Assembly: GCA_043803085.1 (NCBI GenBank)
Contig: JAZDKM010000054.1
Location: forward strand, 1 to 5,875
DNA from: JAAEQG01 sp043803085
GTDB lineage: Bacteria > Planctomycetota > Phycisphaerae > UBA1845
Direction: 5' to 3'
Length of the DNA stretch: 5,875 bases
The notes under the pieces were generated by a model. The model was not told where the DNA came from, searched no databases, and worked only from the letters and a program-made list of their open reading frames with translations. The position numbers and the translations under genes were made by a program. Below, one piece after another: positions 1 to 5,369 of this stretch; the first letter of the stretch is position 1, and each line of letters opens with the position of its first letter.

Positions 1-152
1 AAGAGTTTGTGGTGGCCGGCCAAAGCGGGTTCCAGAAGCTGGTGTTCGACGGGCTTCTTCTCGAACACATCATAGTCGGTGATGAACTTGCCGCCGACTT
101 GCTGAATCTGAATCATGTGCCCGAACTCGATGGGCTTGGCCACCTTGCCTGG
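1..152 (-). pseudogene. ISNCY-like DDE transposase fragment, broken at 5' side and cut by window edge
   Basis: Reading the minus strand from about 152 down to 1 gives a continuous peptide that begins PGKVAKPIEFGHMIQIQQ and continues with GGKFITDYDVFEKKPVEH and a run ending near AGHHKL. From memory of the family, the pattern GK..KP.EFGH...I followed by G.(F/V)(I/V)T.Y.V and a residue run ending in P.L matches the start of the DDE catalytic region of ISNCY-like (DDE_Tnp_1) transposases, so I read it as a remnant of such a gene. An in-frame TAA at 153-155 lies directly upstream of the matching stretch, and nothing transposase-like is visible beyond it. The N-terminal half is therefore absent or out of frame. 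A GTG at 141-143 or an ATG at 114-116 could serve as a start, but only for a truncated protein. The rest lies outside the window. The assignment rests on remembered motifs and not on an alignment. Confidence 0.55.
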
Positions 153-159
153 TTACGCC

Positions 160-175
160 TTTGGAACGTTCCAAA
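160..175. repeat. 16-bp perfect palindrome
   Basis: TTTGGAACGTTCCAAA at 160-175 equals its own reverse complement. It lies just outside the point where the transposase similarity stops. A second small inverted repeat follows it: AACGTC at 174-179 and GACGTT at 189-194, separated by 9 nt. The pair could be an operator-like site, an element end, or chance. No gene reading towards it suggests a regulated partner. Confidence 0.4.
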
Positions 176-304
176 CGTCAACAGTTAAGACGTTCCGGAC
201 TCAAGGTCCCTTTTACGAAATCTTGCGAAAAGACCCATTTTTCCAGGTATTTTGGTCACTCCCATCGGAGCAAAACGGCTCCCGCAACAGGAACTAATTA
301 GCCA

Positions 305-320
305 ATTAGCTGAAGCTAAT
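305..320 (-). terminator. weak hairpin overlapping the prpE stop codon
   Basis: ATTAGC (305-310) and GCTAAT (315-320) form a 6-bp stem with a 4-nt loop that contains the TAG stop of the acyl-CoA synthetase gene. AATTAGC is also directly repeated at 296-302 and 304-310. The stem is AT-rich and no clear T-run follows it on the minus strand, so this is at best a poor intrinsic terminator. A second weak stem (TCCCG 280-284 with CAGGA 288-292, including a G-U pair) lies just downstream, followed by GTTTTG. Function is inferred only from position. Confidence 0.25.
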
Positions 321-2235
321 GCGCGCCAGACGTTGCCGGCGGGCGCAGGGAGTGCTGAATCTCCTCGAGACACGACGGATCATCGATTGTGGCCGGTATC
401 CGGAACGCCTCGCCGTCGGCGATCTTCTTGATCGTGCCCCGCAGGATCTTGCCGGACCGAGTTTTGGGCAGGCGTTTGACGATGATCGCTCTTTTGAAGG
501 CGGCCACCGCGCCGATGCGATCCCGAACCAGCCGGATCAGCTCCTCGACAATCTGCGGCTCCGGGCGCTGAACGCCGACCTTCAGGACCACTAGCCCGAC
601 CGGCACCTCACCTTTGAGTGTGTCCGCGGCGCCGATCACGGCGCACTCCGCCACGTCCGGGTGGGAAGCGAGCACTTCTTCCATGCCGCCCGTGGAGAGG
701 CGGTGCCCGGCCACGTTGATAATGTCGTCAATGCGGGCCATCACAAAGACATACTTGTCCTCGTCGATGTGACCGGCGTCACCCGTCAGGTAGTAACCGG
801 GGTAGCGTGCGAGGTAGGACTGCACGAAATCATCGTCATGCTGCCACAGCGTAGGCAAACACCCCGGCGGCAACGGCAGCTTGACGACGATGTTGCCGAT
901 CGTACCGGGCGGCACGGGCTCCCCGGATTCGTCCAGAACACGGAGGTCGTAGCCCGGCGCGGCGTGGGTGGGCGAGCCGGGCTTGATGGGCAGCAGCCCC
1001 AGCCCCAGGAAATTGGAGGCGATCGCCCAGCCGGTCTCGGTCTGCCACCAGTGATCGATCACCGGCACGCCCAGATGGTGCTGGGCCCAATGCAGGGTAT
1101 CGGGGTCGCACCGCTCGCCGGCGAGGAACAACGCCCGGAGGCTGGAAAGATCGTACTTGTGAATGAAGGCGCCGTTCGGATCTTCCCGCTTGATGGCGCG
1201 GAACGCAGTGGGCGCGGTGAACAAAGCGCGGATTCCGTGGTCGGCGATCACGCGCCAGTACGCACCGGGATCGGGCGTGCCCACGGGCTTGCCTTCGTAG
1301 AGGACGGTGGTGCAGCCGCGAAGCAGCGGGGCGTAGACGATGTAGGAGTGGCCGACGACCCATCCGAGGTCGGACGCCGCCCAGAACACGTCCCCGGTGT
1401 CGACTCCGTAAATCGCCTTCATGCTCCAATGCAGTGCCACGGCGTGTCCCCCGTGGTCACGGACCACTCCCTTAGGCACGCCGGTTGTTCCTGAGGTGTA
1501 GAGAATGTACAGCGGATCGGTCGCCGGCACCGGCACACATCCCTGCGGCTCCGCATCTTTGAGGGCCTCGTGCCATTCGATGTCCCTTCCTGCCACCATG
1601 TCGGCCTGGGCCTGGGGACGCTGGAGAATCACGCAATGTTCCGGCCGAGCCGCGGCCGAATGGATCGCCTGATCCAGCAGCGGTTTGTAGGGGATGACCC
1701 GTTGGGTTTCGATCCCGCATGATGCCGAGACAATGACCTTGGGCTTGGCGTCATCGATCCGCTTGACCAGCTCATTCGCAGCGAAGCCGCCGAACACGAC
1801 GGAGTGAACGGCGCCGATGCGTGCGCAGGCAAGCATGGCCACCACGGCTTCGGGCACCATCGGCATGTACACGAGGACCCGGTCGCCCTGGCGGACGCCG
1901 AGCCTGGAAAGGGCTCCGGCAAAGCGGGCGACGCGGTCGCGCAGTTCGACGTAGGTGAAGCGTTGCATCGTGCGGGTGACGGGACTGTCGTAGATGAGCG
2001 CGAGTTGTTCGCCGCGACCCGCCTCCACGTGGCGGTCGAGGGCGTTGTAGCAGGTGTTGAGTACGCCACCGGAAAACCAGCGATAGAAAGGTCGCTTGGA
2101 GTCGTCCAGCACGCGTTTCCACGGCTGGTACCAGTCGATGCCCATGGCGGCCTCGGACCAGAACTCTGCCGGATCGCGCAGCGACCGCTCATATGCCTGT
2201 TGGTACGTGGCCATCGCCGAGGTGCCGATCCGCAT
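316..2235 (-). CDS. prpE: propionyl-CoA synthetase (PrpE-type acyl-CoA synthetase)
   Basis: This 639-residue protein is a full-length member of the acetyl/propionyl-CoA synthetase branch of the ANL adenylating enzymes. Such enzymes convert a short-chain acid, ATP and CoA to acyl-CoA, AMP and PPi in the cytosol. Visible landmarks are the N-terminal ACS region (about residues 10-70), the P-loop YTSGTTGVPKG (246-256), a GH..IVYAP segment (295-303), GKPVGTPDPGAYWRVI (315-330), HWWQTETGW (395-403), YLTGDAG (482-488), the hinge region RIDDIINVAGHR (501-512) and the C-terminal KTRSGK (591-596). Lys596 of that last motif is the catalytic lysine, acetylated in many family members. The phrases HWWQTETGW and GKPVGTPDPG fit PrpE/ACSS3 better than AcsA, which usually reads TWWQTETGG. 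Acetate or other short acids cannot be excluded as substrates. The ATG at 2233-2235 is chosen because AAGGGGAG lies 9 nt upstream; the internal ATG at codon 8 has no such site. No other propionate-pathway gene is in view. Confidence 0.88.
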   Translation of the reverse strand: MRIGTSAMATYQQAYERSLRDPAEFWSEAAMGIDWYQPWKRVLDDSKRPFYRWFSGGVLNTCYNALDRHVEAGRGEQLALIYDSPVTRTMQRFTYVELRDRVARFAGALSRLGVRQGDRVLVYMPMVPEAVVAMLACARIGAVHSVVFGGFAANELVKRIDDAKPKVIVSASCGIETQRVIPYKPLLDQAIHSAAARPEHCVILQRPQAQADMVAGRDIEWHEALKDAEPQGCVPVPATDPLYILYTSGTTGVPKGVVRDHGGHAVALHWSMKAIYGVDTGDVFWAASDLGWVVGHSYIVYAPLLRGCTTVLYEGKPVGTPDPGAYWRVIADHGIRALFTAPTAFRAIKREDPNGAFIHKYDLSSLRALFLAGERCDPDTLHWAQHHLGVPVIDHWWQTETGWAIASNFLGLGLLPIKPGSPTHAAPGYDLRVLDESGEPVPPGTIGNIVVKLPLPPGCLPTLWQHDDDFVQSYLARYPGYYLTGDAGHIDEDKYVFVMARIDDIINVAGHRLSTGGMEEVLASHPDVAECAVIGAADTLKGEVPVGLVVLKVGVQRPEPQIVEELIRLVRDRIGAVAAFKRAIIVKRLPKTRSGKILRGTIKKIADGEAFRIPATIDDPSCLEEIQHSLRPPATSGAH

Positions 2236-2244
2236 GGAACATCA

Positions 2245-2252
2245 CTCCCCTT
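2245..2252 (-). promoter_or_regulatory. ribosome binding site of prpE
   Basis: The minus strand reads AAGGGGAG here, 9 nt before the ATG at 2235. This decides the start in favour of this ATG over the in-frame ATG seven codons later, which is preceded by CACCTCGGCG and has no purine-rich site. I could not find a convincing -35/-10 pair upstream. Confidence 0.65.
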
Positions 2253-2339
2253 GTGTCACCGGCCGCTTCCCGCCGAGCCCCGAGATTCGCCGTGGGCACG
2301 CCGGTCAAGAACGCCGGGTAACTCCGGGCAAGCCCTGTG

Positions 2340-2534
2340 CCACGCCACCCTTTTTTTACTCGTGCTCTGTCAGGCCGGAGTTGTGGGGCTACCGCCTGCC
2401 GACGAGCCTGCCCACGAAAACGTGCGGCATGCCACCCGTTGCGGAGCCTGGATGCGCCATCGCGACGCGTGCTACCCGCCGGATACCGGCCCCCTCTTGT
2501 CCTCTCGTGAAGGTGGGGTGAAGGGGTGGCGTGG
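2340..2534. repeat. inverted repeat pair, 11 bp, spanning 195 bp
   Basis: CCACGCCACCC at 2340-2350 is the exact reverse complement of GGGTGGCGTGG at 2524-2534. The left arm is followed immediately by seven T residues. A further GCCACCC occurs at 2431-2437. No target-site duplication is visible outside the arms (CCCTGTG on the left, TCTGGGC on the right), so a MITE-like element is possible but not supported. The spacer encodes nothing that I recognise. Confidence 0.4.
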
Positions 2535-2560
2535 TCTGGGCCAAGGGTCGGGAACTTAGC

Positions 2561-2576
2561 GCGGCCTTGGGGCCGC
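2561..2576. repeat. GC-rich hairpin
   Basis: GCGGCC (2561-2566) and GGCCGC (2571-2576) form a perfect 6-bp stem around TTGG. It lies downstream of the ISAzo13 remnant on the coding strand, about 57 nt past its stop. It lacks a following T-run on either strand, so it does not look like a standard intrinsic terminator. It may be part of the element's end. Confidence 0.4.
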
Positions 2577-2632
2577 AACCAAAGGGAAAGGCGTTGTCTT
2601 TTCGGGTAAGGCAGCGTAAATAAATAATGGTC

Positions 2633-3352
2633 TCAAATCGACCATGATGCTCGTGGTTGAATGGCGTAGTTCCATTCGCCGTGGAAGCTGTGACGTTCGA
2701 TGTTCACGTGCTTCATTTCCTCATCCGTCACCTTGCGGGCCGTCGGATATTTGCGGCGGTCCAAGCGACAGGTCACTCTGAGACCCTTGGCCGTGGCGGT
2801 TCCGGAGATCAGCTTCACGATCGTCTCGTAGTCCCGCAACGGTTCGCCGCGCCAGTTCGAGGAAATGAAGGAGAACAAACGCTGTTCGATCTTGTTCCAT
2901 TTGCTCGTACCCGGCGGGAAATGGCAGACGGAAAGGGAAAGCCCCGTGTCGTCCGCCAGTTTCTGCAATTCCAGCTTCCAGAGCCGCAACCGCGAACCGT
3001 TGCTGCCGCCGCCGTCCGCCGTGATCAGCACGTGTTTTGCCTCGGGATACAGATGCCGCCCTTCGTGACGCCACCAACCGCGAATCGACGCCACGGCGAA
3101 CGCCCCGGTGTCGTGGTCCGTCCCCACGTTCACGAAACCCGTGTTCCGCTCCAGGTCGTAGACGCCGTAGGGGTAGGGGCGGGGAACGTCGGAATGGGGA
3201 AAGTCGTGCCCCTGAACCTTGACCGGCTTCTTCTCCGGCAGCCATTGCCGTCCTGCGTTCGCGTAGTTTCCCACCAACTCCTTCTTCTTGGTGTCAACGG
3301 AGATGACGGGCGCTCCCGTCGCCAAGGTCCGCTTGACCTGCGTGTTGATACG
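2633..3352 (-). pseudogene. ISAzo13-family transposase, N-terminally truncated
   Basis: About 239 codons encode the catalytic core and C-terminus of an ISAzo13-family (DDE superfamily) transposase. Recognisable blocks in order are RINTQVKRTLATGAPVISVD, TKKKELVGNY, GVYDLERNTGFVNVGTDHDT, VLITADGGGSNGSR, SVCHFPPGTSKWNKIEQRLF, ISSNWRGEPL and the C-terminal FHGEWNY. Likely catalytic acids are retained: the Asp of SVDTKKK (codon at 3293-3295), the Asp of TADGGGSN and the Glu of NKIEQR. The family's N-terminal part, with the helix-turn-helix and roughly 150 or more residues before the conserved Tyr/Arg-Ile-Asn segment, is missing. The reading frame stays open upstream of 3352, but that peptide (Arg/Gly-rich) bears no resemblance to the family, so the join is artificial. 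No start codon or ribosome site belongs to the fragment. It is almost certainly non-functional, although the remaining reading frame shows no stop or frameshift, which suggests a fairly recent truncation. Confidence 0.85.
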
Positions 3353-3687
3353 TATAGGTGTTTGTATCCCGCTCCCCGACCTCCGGACCCCGGTCTTCGC
3401 ACCCTGGGAGCCCATCACCGACCGTCGACAACCGCCGGGTCCCGCCGGATCCCGGTCTTGCACGACCGAGGGACGCGTCCGAGACCCTCCCTGGCCGCGA
3501 ATCCACCCCCGCGCCGGCTCCGCGCGACCTCCCGCCCACCCGCGATCGGACATCCAGAGCGTACCTTCCCCACGCCCGATCCTGCCCCGAGCTGCTCCGT
3601 GACTTTCTCTTCTCGCCCTCGATCCCGCCGGCCACCGCGTCTGGGGCCGCTTCTCCCCCACCTCGCTCCGAACCTCACGGCCTTCCG
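3353..3687. other. gene-free 3' flank of the IS91-like element
   Basis: This stretch of about 335 bp separates the IS91-type stop codon from the ISAzo13 fragment. It is very GC-rich and G-rich on the minus strand, and open in several frames without any recognisable protein. In IS91-like elements the replication origin end (oriIS) lies 3' of the transposase gene, so this is where it would be expected. Candidate structures are a hairpin at 3453-3468 (CGGTC/GACCG, 6-nt loop), the perfect palindrome GGACGCGTCC at 3471-3480 directly after it, and a repeated CCCGGTCTT at 3389-3397 and 3451-3459. ATACGTAT (3348-3355) sits on the junction with the ISAzo13 sequence. Assignment to the element is by position only. 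Confidence 0.5.
3453..3480. repeat. hairpin plus adjacent 10-bp palindrome, possible oriIS-side structure
   Basis: CGGTC (3453-3457) pairs with GACCG (3464-3468), with possible outer pairing of TCC (3450-3452) and GGA (3471-3473) across a 2-nt bulge. GGACGCGTCC (3471-3480) is a perfect palindrome. Small hairpins near the ends are typical of IS91-like elements, but in GC-rich DNA such stems are common. The role is inference. Confidence 0.3.
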
Positions 3688-5109
3688 TCAAGCCGCTCCC
3701 GCCTCCGCCCCGACCGGCGCGCGACCGCCTCCCGGCGGTCCGCGTTCCTCGAACGGATCCCCGCCGCCCGTTCGCGCCAGGTGTTTCAGGATCCTATCGA
3801 TCACCGCCGGCTCCGTGATCACGCTCACGACCTTCATCTCCGTCCCGCATTTCGGGCACAGGAGCGGGTCAATCTCGAAGATTCTGTGCAGCAATCGCGC
3901 CCAGCTCGGCCGGGGGCGACGGTACTCCTGCTCCTTGGCCACCTCCGTGGGCGGGATCCCCACCACCGACTCCCCCGCCTGCCTCAGCCGTCTGCGCTTC
4001 CGGTTCGAGTAGGCGCCGTAGTACCGAACCCCGTGTTGTCGGGGCGCCGGGATCTGCTCCACCACCTGGTGGATCCACTCCAACGGGTCGAGCACGAGCT
4101 CGGTCTGCCCCGTGCGCGGATGCGACGGTATCGACACCCGCACCTGCCCCTCGACCGTCAGGCGCACGTCCTTCTGCGGCATCGGCACGCGCACGACGTA
4201 GCGCGCCAGGCGTTCGAAGTGCTCCGGATCGGTCGGATAGACCCGGGGTCCCCCCGCGTGCACCGAGAAGCCCGAGTGCACCCAGCCCAAGAGGTTGTCG
4301 CGGAACTCCTCCGAAAGTCGCTCGCTGTCATGCAGGCGCAGCAAGACCAACCGGCGGAAGATCTCCTCGATCACCCCGGCGTTTACCGATCCGACCGGCA
4401 GGAACTCCCCCGTGCGCGAAAACGCCCCCTCGGTCACCAGGGCATGGATGTGGGGATGGAAGTTGGCCGCGAAGGACCCGAAGGTCTGGATCGAGGCGAC
4501 GAAGCCCGGGACGGCGTGGCGATCCTCGAGGTACGTCGCGAAAGCCCGACGCACCGCCTCGTAGGCACAGCGCGAGAGCAGCCCCAAGAGCGTGCGTTCC
4601 CTCTGGAAGAGCCCGCGCAGGGCCTTGGGGATCGTGAAGACCAGGTGGCGGTGGGCGACCGGGGCGGCGATCTCCTCGGAGAGCTTCTCGGCGAACAACG
4701 CCGCCCGCTTCGCCTGGCAGCTTGGGCAGAAGTTGCGCGTCTGGCAGGAGAAGGCCAGCAGATGCTCTCCCCCGCAGCTCGGGCAACGGACGCGAGCGAA
4801 GCCATTGATAAGCCGGCCGCAGTCCAGGAACGCCGCGACCGTCCGGGTCACGACGGGACGCAAAGGCCCGCTTTGGGGCTCGAACCGATCTTCGTAGGTC
4901 CCGACGTAGTCGTCGAAACGCTGCTCGAAGATCCGGTAGAAGCCGGTGCTCTCGGGATGCCGGGGTCGGTAGACGGCCGTCGATTCTCCGACACCCCAGT
5001 GCGCTTGGAGACGGCCGGGACACGGGTAGGCGGCCGGGCGGCGGCAGTTCCGCGCCGTGACGCAGATGAGCATCGAGCGCCCGCTGCGAGAGGGATACTC
5101 GCGACCCAA
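3688..5109 (-). CDS. IS91 family transposase (HUH rolling-circle nuclease)
   Basis: A 473-codon reading frame encodes an IS91-type transposase, which nicks and rejoins single strands for rolling-circle transposition. Landmarks are the zinc-binding N-terminal region with CPSC (109-112), Cys122 and CPSC (128-131), the CQTRNFCPSCQAKR block, the metal-binding HUH motif in FHPHIHALV (217-225), a conserved Tyr304 in LARYVVRVP, and RYYGAYSNRKRR (362-373). A C-terminal CPKCG (418-422) segment completes the protein. The residue four before Tyr304 is Arg, not the first Tyr of the classic IS91 YxxxY pair, so this looks like a single-tyrosine enzyme. The start is uncertain. TTG at 5107-5109 has AGGGG 6 nt upstream. 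The first ATG (5071-5073) has no clear ribosome site. Residues about 7-33 are encoded by one copy of a repeat and do not resemble the family, whose similarity begins near VYRPRHPE (47-53). No stops or frameshifts are seen, so the gene may be active. Confidence 0.85.
   Translation of the reverse strand: MGREYPSRSGRSMLICVTARNCRRPAAYPCPGRLQAHWGVGESTAVYRPRHPESTGFYRIFEQRFDDYVGTYEDRFEPQSGPLRPVVTRTVAAFLDCGRLINGFARVRCPSCGGEHLLAFSCQTRNFCPSCQAKRAALFAEKLSEEIAAPVAHRHLVFTIPKALRGLFQRERTLLGLLSRCAYEAVRRAFATYLEDRHAVPGFVASIQTFGSFAANFHPHIHALVTEGAFSRTGEFLPVGSVNAGVIEEIFRRLVLLRLHDSERLSEEFRDNLLGWVHSGFSVHAGGPRVYPTDPEHFERLARYVVRVPMPQKDVRLTVEGQVRVSIPSHPRTGQTELVLDPLEWIHQVVEQIPAPRQHGVRYYGAYSNRKRRRLRQAGESVVGIPPTEVAKEQEYRRPRPSWARLLHRIFEIDPLLCPKCGTEMKVVSVITEPAVIDRILKHLARTGGGDPFEERGPPGGGRAPVGAEAGAA
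5009..5090. repeat. 82-bp imperfect direct repeat, copy 1
   Basis: Aligned by eye without gaps against 5283-5364, 67 of 82 positions match. The last 50 bp are best conserved (44 of 50), including an identical 20-mer GTGACGCAGATGAGCATCGA at 5057-5076. This copy lies over the 5' end of the IS91-type transposase frame, encoding on the minus strand a peptide that starts MLICVTARNCRRPAA. Confidence 0.85.
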
Positions 5110-5115
5110 AGTCGA

Positions 5116-5128
5116 CCCCTACAAGGGG
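5116..5128 (-). promoter_or_regulatory. hairpin containing the putative transposase ribosome site
   Basis: On the minus strand CCCCT-TGT-AGGGG forms a 5-bp stem with a 3-nt loop. Its 3' arm, AGGGG (5116-5120), is the only ribosome-binding-like sequence upstream of the frame, 6 nt before TTG at 5107-5109. If that TTG is the start, the hairpin would mask the ribosome site and hold transposase translation low. This is inference from position alone. Confidence 0.35.
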
Positions 5129-5282
5129 CCGGTGGGTCTGCGCGGCTCGGCCTCGAGGCAGAGTGCTCAGGTGCAGGTCCGAATCCGGCTCTCGTCCTCG
5201 GGAATGCCGGAGACCGCGGCCCCGGCGTAGCAGCGGCCATGCCGTGCCTGATGCAAGCCGGCCAGGGCACCGGCGACCCTGA

Positions 5283-5364
5283 AGACGGCAGGTCTCCGGC
5301 TTGGCGGCAGGGAGGCGGCAGTTCCCCACTGTGACGCAGATGAGCATCGAAGACCCGCTGCGAG
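5283..5364. repeat. 82-bp imperfect direct repeat, copy 2
   Basis: This is the partner of 5009-5090 at an offset of exactly 274 bp. Its minus strand could encode MLICVTVGNCRLPAA, closely similar to the peptide from copy 1, but it is not attached to a transposase. The end next to the PLP-enzyme gene forms the hairpin CCGCT-GCG-AGCGG (5355-5367). The same stem is disrupted in copy 1. Confidence 0.85.
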
Positions 5365-5367
5365 CGG
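5355..5367 (-). terminator. small GC hairpin just past the PLP-enzyme stop
   Basis: CCGCT (5355-5359) and AGCGG (5363-5367) pair around GCG, 2 nt downstream of the TAG at 5370-5372. No T-run follows on the minus strand (GTCTTCGATG), so it is a weak candidate for transcription termination. It may instead be the terminal structure of the repeat or of the mobile element. Confidence 0.25.
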
Positions 5368-5369
5368 AC

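Larger units (their letters stand above)
2236..2632. other. gene-free region between prpE and ISAzo13 remnant
   Basis: About 400 bp with open frames on both strands but no codon pattern or protein motif that I recognise; open frames are expected by chance at this GC content. It contains a T7 tract at 2351-2357, a GC-rich hairpin at 2561-2576, a small hairpin (GCCGG at 2478-2482, CCGGC at 2486-2490) and three GCCACCC/GGGTGGC occurrences, two of which form a long-range inverted repeat. It must contain the promoter of prpE, unless transcription enters from further upstream. The part next to 2633 probably includes the right-hand non-coding end of the ISAzo13 element, but its terminal repeat is not identifiable. 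Confidence 0.6.
3353..5364 (-). mobile_element. IS91-like rolling-circle insertion element, approximate extent
   Basis: The element is inferred from the HUH transposase gene plus flanks that show no other identity. The left boundary is placed where ISAzo13 similarity stops (about 3352). The right boundary is placed at the end of the second 82-bp repeat copy, which falls 5 bp short of the stop codon of the PLP-enzyme gene. IS91-like elements have no long terminal inverted repeats and make no target duplication, so ends cannot be read directly. The missing N-terminal half of the ISAzo13 gene is not found on the far side of this element. Simple insertion into an intact ISAzo13 copy therefore does not explain the layout without a later deletion. 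Confidence 0.4.
5110..5369. other. gene-free upstream flank of the IS91-like element
   Basis: About 260 bp between the transposase start and the PLP-enzyme stop. It holds the CCCCT/AGGGG hairpin at 5116-5128 and the second 82-bp repeat copy at 5283-5364. The 192 bp between the repeats show no protein match that I recognise on either strand and no trace of the missing ISAzo13 N-terminus. In IS91-like elements the terminus end (terIS) is expected on this side. Confidence 0.5.

Noticed and set aside
661..1494. A 277-codon plus-strand frame opposite prpE
   Set aside because: It is antisense to the conserved acyl-CoA synthetase motifs, has no protein signature of its own, and shows no ribosome site.
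2236..2400. Sigma-70 promoter for prpE (TTGACC and TTGCCC seen on the minus strand)
   Set aside because: No matching -10 hexamer at 16-18 bp from either candidate.
2561..2576. GC hairpin as intrinsic terminator
   Set aside because: The stem is perfect, but no T-run follows on either strand, so I list it only as a hairpin.
2189..2578. A 129-codon minus-strand frame in the prpE leader
   Set aside because: It overlaps the start of prpE in another frame, shows no known motif, and its composition is typical of random GC-rich sequence.
3358..5334. A 658-codon open frame on the plus strand, antisense to the IS91-type transposase
   Set aside because: It is rich in Arg, Pro and Gly, has no recognisable domain, and mirrors a confidently identified minus-strand gene. 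Long antisense open frames are usual in GC-rich DNA.
5009..5364. The repeats as a CRISPR array or tandem repeat
   Set aside because: Only two units exist, they are diverged, and they have a 192-bp spacer; neither spacing nor number fits an array.
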